From Streptomyces sp. NBC_01551 (GTDB taxonomy: Bacteria > Actinomycetota > Actinomycetes > Streptomycetales > Streptomycetaceae): a stretch of 64,000 nucleotides of DNA. Location of the stretch: positions 6,165,501 through 6,229,500 of the forward strand of contig NZ_JAPEPX010000001.1 in assembly GCF_026339935.1 (NCBI RefSeq). Reading direction: 5' to 3'. The notes below the pieces were generated by a model. That model saw nothing but the letters and a program-made list of their open reading frames with translations. It was not told the origin of the DNA and did not search any database. A program made the position numbers and the translations under genes. Shown piece after piece: positions 16,879 to 27,806 of the stretch (its first letter is position 1; each line of letters opens with the position of its first letter).

Positions 16879-17949
16879 TCAGTCCAGGCCCGCCTCCGTG
16901 CCCCGTCCGGGCTCCCGGACGGCCGCCAGCACCCGCTCGTAGCGCCGCGTCGTGTCGGCCAGGAGCTCGGCGGCCACAGGAAGCCGGTCCGCCTGGTACG
17001 CGTCGAGCGCCTCCTCCCCGGCCGGCCCGGTGAGGGCGGCGGCCAGCGCCCGGCCGAGGGCGGCCGCGTCCTGGATGCCGGTGTTCATGCCCAGCCCGCC
17101 GGCTATCGGGTGGACGTGCGCCGCGTCCCCCGCGAGGACCACCCGGCCCTCGCGTATCCGGGTGGCCATGCGGACGTTGACCCGCCAGGCGGAGAGCCAG
17201 CTGGGGTCCGCGAGCCGTATCCCCGGTATCCGGGCGTGCCGGTCGAAGAGCCGCTGGAAGCTCTCCAGCGACGGCGGCAACAACTCGCCCCGCTCGTCGG
17301 CCTCGGGCGAGGCCTGCAACTGGAACGTATCCGTCCCCGGCATCGGGCAGAGCAGTATCCCGCCCCCCTCCGACGTGAACCACTGGTGCCACACGTCGCG
17401 GCTGAGCCCCGGAGCCCTGACGTCCCCGATCACCATCGCCGGCTCCTGCTCGCCGCTCCCCTCGAACGGGATCCCGAGGAGCTTGCGGGTGCTGCTGCGC
17501 CCGCCATCGCACCCCGCGAGATAACGGGCCGCGATCACGGTGCCGTCCTCCAGCTCCGCGCGCACCCCGGCCGCGTCCTGGGAGATGCCGGCGAGCCGGG
17601 ACTCGTACTCGACGCGCACGCCCAGCTCGGCCAGCCGGTCGCGCAGCACCTCCTCGATCTGCCACTGCCCCACCAGCACACCGCTGTCGCCGATGGCGGT
17701 GTCGTTGATGTGCTTCCCGTCGAAGTACTTGCGCAGCACCACCCGCGTCGTGCCCATGGCCACCACGCGATCGGCCACGCCGAGCTCTTCGAAGACGTCG
17801 AGGCTGCCCGGCCGGAGCCCCTTGCCGCGCGACTCGCGGTGCGGGGCGGAGCGCTGCTCGATCACCCGCACCGCTATGCCGCGGGCGGCCAGGTCACAGG
17901 CGAGCGTGAGTCCGGTGGGGCCGGAGCCGGTGATCAGTACGTCGGTCAT
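16879..17949 (-). CDS. FAD-dependent aromatic monooxygenase (class A, PheA/TfdB-like)
   Basis: 356 aa. The FAD-binding GxGxxG (ITGSGPTGLTLACDLA) is at residues 5-20, the DG motif at AGCDGGRSSTRKLLGIPFEG, and the GD motif at RVVLAGDAAHVHPIAG with GGLGMNTGIQDA. Proteins of this type hydroxylate aromatic rings using NAD(P)H and O2. It is shorter than the 500-600 aa phenol hydroxylase types because the C-terminal thioredoxin-like domain is absent. It is divergent from a TetR gene, the usual arrangement for a repressor controlling a detoxification or tailoring enzyme. A GGAGGGTCC ribosome-binding site precedes the ATG. Substrate unknown. Confidence 0.88.
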   Translation of the reverse strand: MTDVLITGSGPTGLTLACDLAARGIAVRVIEQRSAPHRESRGKGLRPGSLDVFEELGVADRVVAMGTTRVVLRKYFDGKHINDTAIGDSGVLVGQWQIEEVLRDRLAELGVRVEYESRLAGISQDAAGVRAELEDGTVIAARYLAGCDGGRSSTRKLLGIPFEGSGEQEPAMVIGDVRAPGLSRDVWHQWFTSEGGGILLCPMPGTDTFQLQASPEADERGELLPPSLESFQRLFDRHARIPGIRLADPSWLSAWRVNVRMATRIREGRVVLAGDAAHVHPIAGGLGMNTGIQDAAALGRALAAALTGPAGEEALDAYQADRLPVAAELLADTTRRYERVLAAVREPGRGTEAGLD

Positions 17950-18008
17950 CGGAGGGTCCTCTCATCAGGTCTATGACTCAAGGAAAGCGGCTCTCGACGA
18001 AAAACGCA

Positions 18009-18032
18009 ACCCGGTTAAAAAAATAACTCGGT
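18009..18032. promoter_or_regulatory. Imperfect dyad between monooxygenase and TetR genes (candidate TetR operator)
   Basis: ACCCGGTTA and TAACTCGGT flank six A residues; 7 of 9 positions are complementary and the central GTTA-A6-TAAC is perfect. It sits about 25-50 nt before the TetR start and 60 nt before the monooxygenase start, the expected position for autoregulation and repression. Confidence 0.5.
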
Positions 18033-18045
18033 CACGATCCTGTGT

Positions 18046-18051
18046 TAGGCT
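18046..18051 (+). promoter_or_regulatory. -10 box (TAGGCT) of TetR gene
   Basis: TAGGCT is followed by 6 nt and the ATG at 18058, so the transcript is probably leaderless from that ATG rather than from the ATG at 18052. Confidence 0.45.
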
Positions 18052-18057
18052 ATGCGC

Positions 18058-18702
18058 ATGGAGAACACGACGGGTCTGCGCGAGAGCAAGAAGCTGCGTA
18101 CGCGTCGCCAGCTGGCGGCCACGGCGCTGGAACTCTTCCTGGAACGGGGCTTCGACGCCGTCTCGGTGGCGGATGTCGCCGCCGCGGCCGAGATCTCCAA
18201 ACCCACCCTGTTCCGGTACTTCCCGACGAAGGAGGACCTGGTCCTCGACCGGTTCGCCGACCACCAGGACGAGGCGGCGCGCGTCGTGCGCGAACGGCCC
18301 GCCGGGCAGACCCCGGTGGGGGCGGTGCGGGCGCACTTCCTCGCCGCCCTCGCGGAACGCGATCCGATCACGGGGATCAGCGACCACCCGAACGTGCTCG
18401 CCTTCGAACGGCTCGTCTACTCCACTGCCAGCCTGGACACCCGGCTCGCCCACTACACCGCCCGCGAGGTCGAGTTGCTCGCGGACGTGCTGGAGGTGGA
18501 GTCGGTCGAGCCGCTCACCGCCCGGCTGGCGGCCCTGCACCTGGTGGCGGTCCGCCATGAACTGGGCCGGGAGAACTGGCGCCGGATCGACTCCGGGCTG
18601 AGCGCCGACGAGGCCCACCCGGCCGCCGTCGCCGACGCGGAGCGGGCCTTCACCATGCTGGCCTCCGGCCTCGACCAGGCCCTGCCCATACGCCTGTCCT
18701 GA
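18058..18702 (+). CDS. TetR-family transcriptional regulator
   Basis: 214 aa. The N-terminal helix-turn-helix is clear (TRRQLAATALELFLERGFD, SVADVAAAAEISKPTLFRYF, then PTKEDLVLDRF). The rest is an all-helical ligand-binding domain without recognisable specificity. Divergence from the FAD monooxygenase and a dyad in the shared 100-bp region suggest it represses that gene and itself. The second ATG is chosen as start because a TAGGCT -10 box places the transcript 5' end there; the first ATG adds two residues. Confidence 0.87.
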   Translation: MENTTGLRESKKLRTRRQLAATALELFLERGFDAVSVADVAAAAEISKPTLFRYFPTKEDLVLDRFADHQDEAARVVRERPAGQTPVGAVRAHFLAALAERDPITGISDHPNVLAFERLVYSTASLDTRLAHYTAREVELLADVLEVESVEPLTARLAALHLVAVRHELGRENWRRIDSGLSADEAHPAAVADAERAFTMLASGLDQALPIRLS

Positions 18703-18705
18703 CCA

Positions 18706-18930
18706 CTGGGCCCCGCCCGGCCCCGCCCGGCCCGGCCCGGCCCCGCCCGGCCCGGCCCGGCCCCGCCCGGCCCGGCCCCGGCCGGCTCAGCCCAGCGGCG
18801 CCCGGCCCAGCGCCGCCCAGCGCCGCCCCGCCCGGCCCAGCGCCGATCGGCCGGGCCCGGGCCGCCCCAGCCCCGGTCGGCCAGGTCCGGGTCAGCCCAG
18901 CGCCGATCGGCCCGGCTCCGGCCGGCCGTG
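18706..18930. repeat. GC minisatellite of CCCGGCC-type units
   Basis: Noncoding stretch between the convergent TetR and LysR genes made almost wholly of degenerate repeats: CCCGG/CCCCG units to about 18785, then GCCCAGCGCCG-type units with several copies to about 18910. It is likely slippage-prone and could form strong secondary structure that terminates both transcripts. Confidence 0.7.
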
Positions 18931-18968
18931 CCCGCCACCCGGCGGCGCGTGCGCACGGCCCCCGCCCG

Positions 18969-19847
18969 TCAGCCCACCAGGATCCGCTTGAGCTCGCGCG
19001 CCGCGCGCGGGGGAGCGACGTCCGTGCGGTGGGCCAGCGCGATGGTGCGGCGCAGCGGGGACCCCGCGAGCGGGGTGCTGCGCAGACCCGGGCCGGCGTG
19101 GTCGACGACCATGGCCGGGACCACCGCGATGCCCAGGCCCGCGCGGACGAAGCCGAGCACCGCGTCCATCTCCCCGCCCTCCACCGTGAACACCGGCTCG
19201 AAGCCCGCCGCCCGGCAGGCGGTCACGGTCAGGTCCCGCAGGTCGTAGCCATGGCGGAACATCACCATCGGCTCCTCGCGCAACGCCGAGATCGTGAGCG
19301 GCCCACCGCCCGCCGGAGGCGGCAAGTCCGCCGAGGAGACCACGACCAGGTCCTCCGTCAGCAACTCGACGGTGGTCAGCGCGGGCGCCGACGGCGGCAG
19401 CGGCAGCGCGATCAGCGCCAGGTCCAGAGCCCCGCGCGCCAGCTCCCGCACCAGGTCCAGCGACCCGCTCTCCTCGATCAGCAGCTCGATTCCCGGATGC
19501 GCGCGGTGAAAGTCCCGCAGCACGCCCGGCAGCAGACCCGTGCACACGCTCGGCGTGGCCCCCAGCCGCACCCGCCCGCGCCGCAGCTGCGCCAGCTCCT
19601 GCACCTCCAGCCGCGCGGTGTCCGCGTCCGCCAGGATCCGCCGCGCCAGCGGCAGGAGCGCCTCGCCCGCATCGGTGAGCGTGATGTTCCCCCGCGCCCG
19701 GCTGAACAGCTCCGCCCCCAGCTCCCGCTCCAGCGCCTTGATCTGTTGCGACAGCGAGGGCTGCGCCACGTGCACCCGCTGCGCCGCGCGCGTGAAGTGC
19801 TGGGTCTCGGCGACCGCCACGAAATACAGGAGCTGATGGAACTGCAT
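18969..19847 (-). CDS. LysR-family regulator, divergent from sdhCAB
   Basis: 292 aa. A LysR helix-turn-helix occupies residues 1-60 (FVAVAETQHFTRAAQRVHVA, then QPSLSQQIKALERELGAELF). The effector domain begins around VRLGATPSVCTGLLPGVL and ends near the C-terminus. The gene faces sdhC across 95 bp containing a perfect dyad with the T-N11-A pattern typical of LysR sites, so control of the sdh operon is likely. The ATG at 19847 opens the canonical MQFHQLLYF start and has GGAGGA just upstream. Confidence 0.9.
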   Translation of the reverse strand: MQFHQLLYFVAVAETQHFTRAAQRVHVAQPSLSQQIKALERELGAELFSRARGNITLTDAGEALLPLARRILADADTARLEVQELAQLRRGRVRLGATPSVCTGLLPGVLRDFHRAHPGIELLIEESGSLDLVRELARGALDLALIALPLPPSAPALTTVELLTEDLVVVSSADLPPPAGGGPLTISALREEPMVMFRHGYDLRDLTVTACRAAGFEPVFTVEGGEMDAVLGFVRAGLGIAVVPAMVVDHAGPGLRSTPLAGSPLRRTIALAHRTDVAPPRAARELKRILVG

Positions 19848-19868
19848 TCCTCCAGCGTAGCGCGCATC

Positions 19869-19883
19869 ATAGGGAGGCCCTAT
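19869..19883. promoter_or_regulatory. LysR-type binding site (T-N11-A dyad)
   Basis: ATAGGGAGGCCCTAT has perfect 6-bp arms around a 3-nt centre and contains T-N11-A. It lies 21 nt upstream of the LysR start and about 60 nt upstream of sdhC. Confidence 0.6.
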
Positions 19884-19929
19884 CGATATGAGCTCCATCA
19901 TGTCTTGGACCTTTCAGGCCCTTGGTCCC

Positions 19930-19935
19930 TAGCGT
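19930..19935 (+). promoter_or_regulatory. -10 box (TAGCGT) of leaderless sdhC promoter
   Basis: TAGCGT is followed by 7 nt and the ATG at 19943. TTGGAC at 19905-19910 is a possible -35 with a 19-nt spacer. Confidence 0.45.
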
Positions 19936-19942
19936 GTTCGTC

Positions 19943-20647
19943 ATGGCTCTGGCAACGCGGACGGGCCGACGGCCGTCCACCATGCGAACGCTCTGGGACT
20001 CCACCGTCGGCAAGAAGTCCGTCATGGCGGTATCCGGCGCGATCATGCTCGGCTACCTCGTCGCCCACATGTTCGGCAACCTGAAGATCTTCTTCGGGCC
20101 GGGCGACTTCAACGGCTACGCCCACTGGCTGCGCGCCATGGGAGCGCCGCTCCTGCACCACGAGTGGGCCCTGTGGATGGTCCGCATCGGCCTGATCGTC
20201 GCCGTCGTCGCGCACGGGGTATCCGCCTACCAGCTCAGCCGCCGCGACATCAAGGCGCGCCCCGTCAAGTACGCCCACAAGCGCCGCCGCGCCAGCTACG
20301 CCACCCGCACGATGCGCTGGGGCGGCATCATCCTCGCCCTCTTCATCGTCTGGCACCTGCTCGACCTGACCACGCTCACCGTCAACGAGCGCGCCTGGGC
20401 CGGCCACCCCTACGAGAACGTCCTCGCCACGTTCTCCACCTGGTACGGCAACACCATCTACATCGTGGCGATGGTCGCGGTCGGCCTGCACGTCCGGCAC
20501 GGCTTCTGGAGCGCCGCCCAGACCCTCGGCGCGGGCAACGCCCGCCGCGACCGCACCCTGAAGTTCCTGGCCAACGCCCTGGCCCTCGTCCTCTTCGCGG
20601 GCTTCGTGTCCGTCCCCGTCGCCGTCATGACCGGAGTGGTGAGCTGA
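19943..20647 (+). CDS. sdhC: Succinate dehydrogenase cytochrome b subunit
   Basis: 234 aa with about five hydrophobic helices (for example [20 protein letters not shown], then [17 protein letters not shown] and [15 protein letters not shown]). Several His residues in or near helices (AHMFG, VAHGV, VWHLL, GLHVRHG) are candidate haem ligands. It matches the single large cytochrome b subunit of the fumarate-reductase-like (SdhC-A-B) succinate dehydrogenases, which anchor the complex and pass electrons to menaquinone. It is followed after 2 nt by sdhA. ATG selected because of the leaderless promoter geometry. Confidence 0.92.
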   Translation: MALATRTGRRPSTMRTLWDSTVGKKSVMAVSGAIMLGYLVAHMFGNLKIFFGPGDFNGYAHWLRAMGAPLLHHEWALWMVRIGLIVAVVAHGVSAYQLSRRDIKARPVKYAHKRRRASYATRTMRWGGIILALFIVWHLLDLTTLTVNERAWAGHPYENVLATFSTWYGNTIYIVAMVAVGLHVRHGFWSAAQTLGAGNARRDRTLKFLANALALVLFAGFVSVPVAVMTGVVS

Positions 20648-20649
20648 CC

Positions 20650-22595
<1,946 letters not shown>

Positions 22596-22599
<4 letters not shown>

Positions 22600-23336
22600 A
22601 GCTCACCCTGCGCGTCTGGCGCCAGCAGAACGCCGACGCCCCCGGCACCATGGCCTCCTACGAGGTCGACGGCATTTCCCAGGACATGTCGTTCCTGGAG
22701 ATGCTCGACACGCTCAACGAGGACCTCATCCTGCGCGGCGAGGACCCGGTCGCCTTCGACCACGACTGCCGCGAGGGCATCTGCGGCGCGTGCAGCCTCG
22801 TCATCAACGGCGACGCCCACGGCCCCGAGCGCACCACCACCTGCCAGCTGCACATGCGGTCCTTCGCCGACGGCGACACCATCGACGTCGAGCCGTGGCG
22901 GGCCTCGGCCTTCCCCGTGGTCAAGGACCTCGTGGTGGACCGCAGCGCCTTCGACCGGATCATCCAGGCCGGCGGCTACATCACCGCGCCGACCGGCGCC
23001 GCGCCCGAGGCGCACGCCACGCCCGTGCCCAAGCCGGCCGCCGACCACGCCTTCGAGCACGCCGAGTGCATCGGCTGCGGGGCTTGTGTGGCGGCCTGCC
23101 CCAACGGTTCGGCGATGCTCTTCACCTCCGCCAAGATCAACCACCTCAACGTGCTGCCGCAGGGCTCGCCCGAGCGCGAGTCCCGGGTGCTCGACATGGT
23201 GGCCCGCATGGACGACGAGGGCTTCGGCGGCTGCACCCTGACCGGCGAATGCGCCACGGCCTGCCCCAAGGGCATCCCGCTGCCGTCGATCGCCGCGATG
23301 AACAAGGAGTGGCTGCGCGCGCTCCGCAAGGGCTGA
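22596..23336 (+). CDS. sdhB: Succinate dehydrogenase iron-sulfur subunit
   Basis: 246 aa. The N-terminal ferredoxin-like domain has the [2Fe-2S] ligands in [14 protein letters not shown] plus a later Cys in TTTCQLH. The C-terminal domain carries [12 protein letters not shown] and [14 protein letters not shown] for the [4Fe-4S] and [3Fe-4S] clusters. It carries electrons from SdhA to the quinone site of SdhC. Start ATG overlaps the sdhA stop by 4 nt. Confidence 0.94.
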
Positions 23337-23372
23337 CCCGCCCCCAGGAGCAGCCCCCGCGCCCCGCACACC

Positions 23373-23474
23373 CCGTACGAGCGCCCGCCGGCCGCCCGCG
23401 ATGCCGCAGGCCCGGGCACCCCCGTCCCATGGGCCGATCGGCTGACCCGATCCGCCGACCGGGCGCTCGTACGG
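23373..23474. repeat. 15-bp perfect inverted repeat, arms 72 bp apart
   Basis: CCGTACGAGCGCCCG (23373-23387) and CGGGCGCTCGTACGG (23460-23474) are exact complements. The element lies 36 nt after sdhB and 55 nt before the phosphatase-like gene. It is too widely spaced for a simple terminator, and its role is unclear. Confidence 0.6.
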
Positions 23475-23529
23475 CCAGTTGACCGCGCCGCGCCCCGGCG
23501 GCGTCCGGGCCGTCGGCGACAGTGGGCCC

Positions 23530-24186
23530 ATGCCACACGCCCCCGCCGGGACCGGACCGCGCCGCCGCACCCTGCTGGCGGCCGCCGCCCTCGCCCCGCT
23601 GGCGGTGGCGGGCTGCACCGGGCAGGACGAGCCCCGCAGCCCGGCCCACGGACCGCAAGCCCGCCCCAAGGACGCCCTGATCATGGTCATGCGGCACGCG
23701 GAGCACCCGTACGCCGGGGCCACCGGCGAGGACCCCGAGGGCAACGAGGACGCCGGGTTCCTGGCGGGCCGCGGCTGGCGCCGGGCCGCCGAACTGCCCC
23801 GGCTGTTCCCGCCCGGCCGCCGGGGCTCGCTGCCCCGGCCCGCCGTGGTCTTCGCCGCCGGCGGGAAGGCGCACGCGGCCCCCGCCCGGTGCCGCCAGAC
23901 CGTGGAAGCACTGGCCAAGGCCCTGCGTACGCCGGTCCGCGCCGAGTTTGCGGTCGGCGCCGAAGCGGCCCTGGCCCACGCCGCCCTGGCCGCGCCGATG
24001 CCCGTGCTCGTCTGCTGGGAGTCCGCCGGCATCCCCCGCCTGGTCCGCGCCCTCGGCGCCCACCAGGTCCTCGGCGTCCCCGCCACCTGGCCCGACCGTC
24101 ACGACCTCGTCTGGACGTTCACCCGCAGCCAGGGCGTGTGGAGCTTCCGCGAACTCCCGCAGCACCTGCTCCCCGGGGACGCCTGA
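23530..24186 (+). CDS. Histidine-phosphatase-like lipoprotein
   Basis: 218 aa. The signal peptide is twin-arginine-like ([19 protein letters not shown]) with a lipobox Cys near residue 27. The mature part opens with [12 protein letters not shown], equivalent to the RHGE core of the histidine phosphatase (phosphoglycerate mutase) superfamily, with Ala in place of Gly. A second conserved region ([12 protein letters not shown]) follows. Because the distal catalytic His motif is not obvious, activity is uncertain. It probably faces outward on the membrane. It converges on the UvrA-like gene. Confidence 0.72.
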   Translation: MPHAPAGTGPRRRTLLAAAALAPLAVAGCTGQDEPRSPAHGPQARPKDALIMVMRHAEHPYAGATGEDPEGNEDAGFLAGRGWRRAAELPRLFPPGRRGSLPRPAVVFAAGGKAHAAPARCRQTVEALAKALRTPVRAEFAVGAEAALAHAALAAPMPVLVCWESAGIPRLVRALGAHQVLGVPATWPDRHDLVWTFTRSQGVWSFRELPQHLLPGDA

Positions 24187-24231
24187 ACCTCCTCGCCGGC
24201 CGCTTCCGTCGGGGCGGGCCCCGCCGCCTGC

Positions 24232-26622
24232 TCAGCCGCCCCCGAGAGCCCGAGCCAAGTACGGAGCCGTCCGGCTGCCCTTCGTACGGGCCACCTGCGA
24301 CGGGGTGCCCGACGCGACCACGCGGCCGCCCTCCGCGCCGCCGCCCGGGCCGAGGTCGATGACCCAGTCCGCGCCCGCCACCACATCCATGTCGTGCTCC
24401 ACGACCACCACCGAATGCCCGGCGTCCACCAGCCCGTGCAACTGCCGCAGCAGCACCCGCACATCCGCCGGATGCAGCCCCGTGGTCGGCTCGTCCAGCA
24501 GGTACAGGGTGTGATCGCGGCGCAGCCTCTGGAGCTCCGTCGCCAGCTTGATGCGCTGCGCCTCGCCGCCCGACAGCTCCGTCGCGGGCTGCCCCAGCCG
24601 CAGGTACCCCAGCCCGATCTCCTCCAGCGCCCGCAGGCTGCGCGCCGCCGCCGGAACCTGCGCGAAGAACGCGGCCGCGGCCTCCACCGTCAGCGACAGC
24701 ACCTCCGCGATGGTCAGCCCCTCGTACCGCACCTGGAGGGTCTGCGCGTTGTACCGCGCCCCGCCGCACTCCGGGCACGGCGCGTACGTACTCGGCAGGA
24801 ACAGCAGCTCCACCGAGACGAACCCCTCCCCCTGACAGGTCTCGCACCGCCCGCCCGGCACGTTGAAGGAGAACCGGCCCGCCTTCCAGCCGCGCGCCCG
24901 CGCCCCGTCGGACGCCGTGAAGAGCCTGCGCACCACGTCGAACAGCCCGGTGTACGTGGCCAGGTTGGACCGCGGCGTCCGGCCGATCGGCTTCTGGTCC
25001 ACCTCCACCAGGCGCCGCACGGGAAACCCCGGCTCCGCCAGTCGCCCGGCCACCTCGTCGGCCAGCGCCCGGCCCACCAGCGTGGACTTCCCCGAACCCG
25101 AGACCCCGGTCACCGCCGTGAACACCCCGAGCGGGAACTCGGCCGTCACCGCACGCAGGTTGTGCCGGTCGACCCCGGTGAGCCGGACCGCGCCCGTCGC
25201 CTCCCGGACCGGGCGCTCCCGCCCGGGCCTCGCGGTCGACTCGAACAGGTACCGCGCCGTCGCCGACTCCTTGACGTCCGCCAGCTCTCGCGGCGGCCCG
25301 CTGTGCAGCACCCGCCCGCCGTGTTCCCCGGCCAGCGGTCCGACGTCCACCAGCCAGTCCGCGTGCCGCACCACGTCCAAGTGGTGCTCCACGACGAACA
25401 CCGTGTTGCCCGCCGCCTTCAGCCGGTCCAGTACGGTGAGCAGCGCCTCGGTGTCGGCCGGGTGCAGCCCCGCCGACGGCTCGTCCAGCACGTACACCAC
25501 CCCGAACAGGCCCGACCGCAGCTGCGTCGCCAGCCGCAGCCGCTGCAACTCGCCCGCCGACAGCGTCGGCGCGGTCCGGTCCAGGCTCAGGTAGCCCAGC
25601 CCGAGCTCAGTGACGGGCGCGATCCGTGCCCGCAGGTCCTCCGCGAGCACCCGGGCCGCCTCACCACCCTGTGGCGTGGAAGCCGGGCCTCCGGCCAGTA
25701 CGCGGTCCAGCTCGGTCAGGGGCACCGCCGCCAGCTCCGCGATCGTGCGGCCCGCGAACGTCACGGCCAGGGCCTCGGGCCGCAGCCGCCGTCCTTCGCA
25801 GGCCGGGCAGGGCGAATCGGCAAGGAACTTCTCCGCGCGGGCCCGCAGCGTCGCGCTCTTGCTGTCGGCGAAGGTCCGCATCACATAGCGGTGGGCGCTC
25901 ATGTACGTGCCCTGGTAAGGCCGTTGGATCCGGTCGGCCTCGCGCACCGGGTGCACCGTGACGACCGGCTGCTCCTCGGTGAACAGGATCCACTCGCGCT
26001 CCTTCGCGGGCAGCTCCCGCCAGGGCGCGTCCACGTCGTGCCCGAGCGCCTCCAGGATGTCCCTCAGGTTCTTGCCCTGCCACGCTCCGGGCCAGGCGGC
26101 GATGGCGCCCTGACGGATCGACAGCCCCGGGTCCGGTACGAGGAGCTCCTCGCTGGTGCGGTGGATCCGCCCGATCCCGTGGCAGGAAGGGCAGGCGCCG
26201 GCCGCGGTGTTGGGGGAGAAGGCGTCGGAGTCCAGCCGCGGCGCCCCCGGGGGATAGGTGCCGGCCCGCGAGTACAGCATCCGCAGGGAGTTGGACAGCA
26301 GGGTCACCGTCCCCACCGAGGACCGCGAACCGGGCGAGGAACGGCGCTGCTCCAGCGACACGGCGGGAGGCAGCCCGGTGATGGAGTCCACCTTCGGGGC
26401 GCCGATCTGGTGGATCAGGCGGCGGGCGTAGGGGGCCACGGACTCGAAGTACCGGCGCTGGGCCTCCGCGTAGAGCGTGCCGAAGGCGAGGGAGCTCTTG
26501 CCGGAGCCGGAGACCCCGGTGAACACGGTCAGCGCGTCGCGCGGGATGTCCACGTCGACGCCGCGCAGATTGTGCTCCCGGGCGCCCCGGACGCGGACGT
26601 AGGGATCGGTGGACTGGTGCAT
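24232..26622 (-). CDS. UvrA-like ABC ATPase (UvrA2-type, short)
   Basis: 796 aa with two ABC modules. Module 1: Walker [14 protein letters not shown] (about 35), [11 protein letters not shown] and [12 protein letters not shown]ys pairs, signature [14 protein letters not shown], Walker [14 protein letters not shown]. Module 2: Walker [22 protein letters not shown] and CPECGGARY zinc Cys, signature [15 protein letters not shown], Walker [14 protein letters not shown]. It is about 150 residues shorter than housekeeping UvrA, lacking most of the UvrB-binding region. This points to a UvrA2/drug-resistance type protein rather than core excision repair. A TAAACT box 7 nt upstream of ATG indicates leaderless transcription. 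Confidence 0.9.
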   Translation of the reverse strand: MHQSTDPYVRVRGAREHNLRGVDVDIPRDALTVFTGVSGSGKSSLAFGTLYAEAQRRYFESVAPYARRLIHQIGAPKVDSITGLPPAVSLEQRRSSPGSRSSVGTVTLLSNSLRMLYSRAGTYPPGAPRLDSDAFSPNTAAGACPSCHGIGRIHRTSEELLVPDPGLSIRQGAIAAWPGAWQGKNLRDILEALGHDVDAPWRELPAKEREWILFTEEQPVVTVHPVREADRIQRPYQGTYMSAHRYVMRTFADSKSATLRARAEKFLADSPCPACEGRRLRPEALAVTFAGRTIAELAAVPLTELDRVLAGGPASTPQGGEAARVLAEDLRARIAPVTELGLGYLSLDRTAPTLSAGELQRLRLATQLRSGLFGVVYVLDEPSAGLHPADTEALLTVLDRLKAAGNTVFVVEHHLDVVRHADWLVDVGPLAGEHGGRVLHSGPPRELADVKESATARYLFESTARPGRERPVREATGAVRLTGVDRHNLRAVTAEFPLGVFTAVTGVSGSGKSTLVGRALADEVAGRLAEPGFPVRRLVEVDQKPIGRTPRSNLATYTGLFDVVRRLFTASDGARARGWKAGRFSFNVPGGRCETCQGEGFVSVELLFLPSTYAPCPECGGARYNAQTLQVRYEGLTIAEVLSLTVEAAAAFFAQVPAAARSLRALEEIGLGYLRLGQPATELSGGEAQRIKLATELQRLRRDHTLYLLDEPTTGLHPADVRVLLRQLHGLVDAGHSVVVVEHDMDVVAGADWVIDLGPGGGAEGGRVVASGTPSQVARTKGSRTAPYLARALGGG

Positions 26623-26623
26623 T

Positions 26624-26640
26624 CGCCCTAGTTTAGGGCG
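26624..26640. promoter_or_regulatory. 7-bp dyad overlapping the -10 of the UvrA-like gene
   Basis: CGCCCTA-GTT-TAGGGCG is a perfect inverted repeat. On the minus strand it contains the TAAACT box (26630-26635) placed 7 nt before the ATG at 26622, so a bound repressor would block initiation. Confidence 0.5.
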
Positions 26641-27728
26641 CCGGCCGCCCCGGCTGCCTCACCCGCCCAGACCGCCCCATCCACCGTGACCGCCCCATCC
26701 ACCCCGCCTGCCTCACCCGCCCCGGCTCCCGGCCCCGGCGCGATCCCGGCCAGGCGCGCCAGCCGGCCGAAGGAGTCCAGCAGGGCCGTCCGGTCGTACG
26801 TCGAGGTCGTGACCAGCAGCTCGTCCGCCCGCGTGGCCTCCGCGACCCGCTCCAGCTCGGCCGCGACCTGCTCCTCGCTGCCGTGGACGTGCCCCGCGAG
26901 CGCGCCCTCGTACAGCTCACGCTCCTTCGCAGTCATGGCCAGCGCCTCGATCTCCTCGGCGGGGCGCAGCGGCGGGAAGCTGCCCCGGGTCCGCGAGTAC
27001 GCGAGCGACCACGCCTCCGGGACCAGGATCCGGCGGGCCTCCTCCTCCGTGGCGGCCACCGCGACCGTCCCGGACACCACGACGTACGGCTCCGCGCCCC
27101 AAGCCGAGGGCCGGAAGGCCGCCCGGTAGCCCTCGATGATCTCCGTGATCCGGCCGCGCGCCCGCAGGTCGCCCACCACTAGCGGCAGCCCGGCCCGCGC
27201 CGCGATCCCGGCACCCTCGCCGGTCGCCAGCACGTACGCGGGGATCCGCAGCCCCTCCGCCGGCCGGGCGTGCACCTCGGGATGCGCGCGCTGGGTGCCG
27301 TCGATCCAGCCCAGCAGCTCGGCCAGCTGCTCCTCGAACCAGTCGGCGTCGGCGGTGTCACGGCCGAGCGCGCGCCGGATGCCGCCGGTGAAGCCGACGG
27401 AGCGGCCGAGCCCCATGTCGATCCGGCCGGGGAAGAGGGATTCCAGCACCCCGAACTGCTCGGCGACGACCAGCGGCTGATGGTTGGGCAGCATCACCCC
27501 GCCCGTGCCGACCCGGATCCGGCCGGTCGCGCCGGCGACGGCGGCGGCCAGCACGGTCGGGGCGGAGCCGGCCACCCCGGGGACGCTGTGGTGCTCGGAG
27601 ACCCAGAAGCGGTGGTACCCGAGCCGGTCCGCCGCGCGGGCCAGCTCGACGGTGTCGCGCAGGGCCCGCGCGGGCGGGTGCCCTTCGCGGGTGCGGGACC
27701 GGTCGAGTATCGAGAGTTCGCGGAACAC
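26628..27728 (-). CDS. LLM-class flavin-dependent oxidoreductase (luciferase-like)
   Basis: 366 aa. The bacterial-luciferase fold is evident: LSILDRSRTREG at the N-terminus, RALRDTVELARAADRLGYHR, WVSEHHSVPGVAGSAP, RIRVGTGGVMLPNHQPLVVA and EQFGVLESLFPGRIDMGLGR. Such enzymes use FMN or F420. The substrate is unknown. The last about 25 residues are an Ala/Gly/Val low-complexity tail made by near-duplicate 15-bp units. Start: GTG at 27728 has GAGG 5 nt upstream; GTG at 27734 is an alternative. Its stop is 5 nt before the UvrA-like start codon and overlaps that promoter. Confidence 0.85.
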   Translation of the reverse strand: MFRELSILDRSRTREGHPPARALRDTVELARAADRLGYHRFWVSEHHSVPGVAGSAPTVLAAAVAGATGRIRVGTGGVMLPNHQPLVVAEQFGVLESLFPGRIDMGLGRSVGFTGGIRRALGRDTADADWFEEQLAELLGWIDGTQRAHPEVHARPAEGLRIPAYVLATGEGAGIAARAGLPLVVGDLRARGRITEIIEGYRAAFRPSAWGAEPYVVVSGTVAVAATEEEARRILVPEAWSLAYSRTRGSFPPLRPAEEIEALAMTAKERELYEGALAGHVHGSEEQVAAELERVAEATRADELLVTTSTYDRTALLDSFGRLARLAGIAPGPGAGAGEAGGVDGAVTVDGAVWAGEAAGAAGALN

Positions 27729-27794
27729 ACCCACCTCAACGTCCCGGGGCGGCGGGCATTCCCGGGTGGCCGGTCCGGGCCCGGTTGCCCCGCT

Positions 27795-27800
27795 TACGCT
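27795..27800 (+). promoter_or_regulatory. -10 box (TACGCT) of leaderless HAD gene
   Basis: TACGCT is followed by 6 nt and the ATG at 27807; no ribosome-binding site is visible. Confidence 0.4.
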
Positions 27801-27806
27801 GACCGC

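Noticed and set aside
24394..26631. Long plus-strand reading frame antisense to the UvrA-like gene
   Set aside because: Arg/Pro/Gln-rich shadow; the opposite strand has two complete ABC modules.
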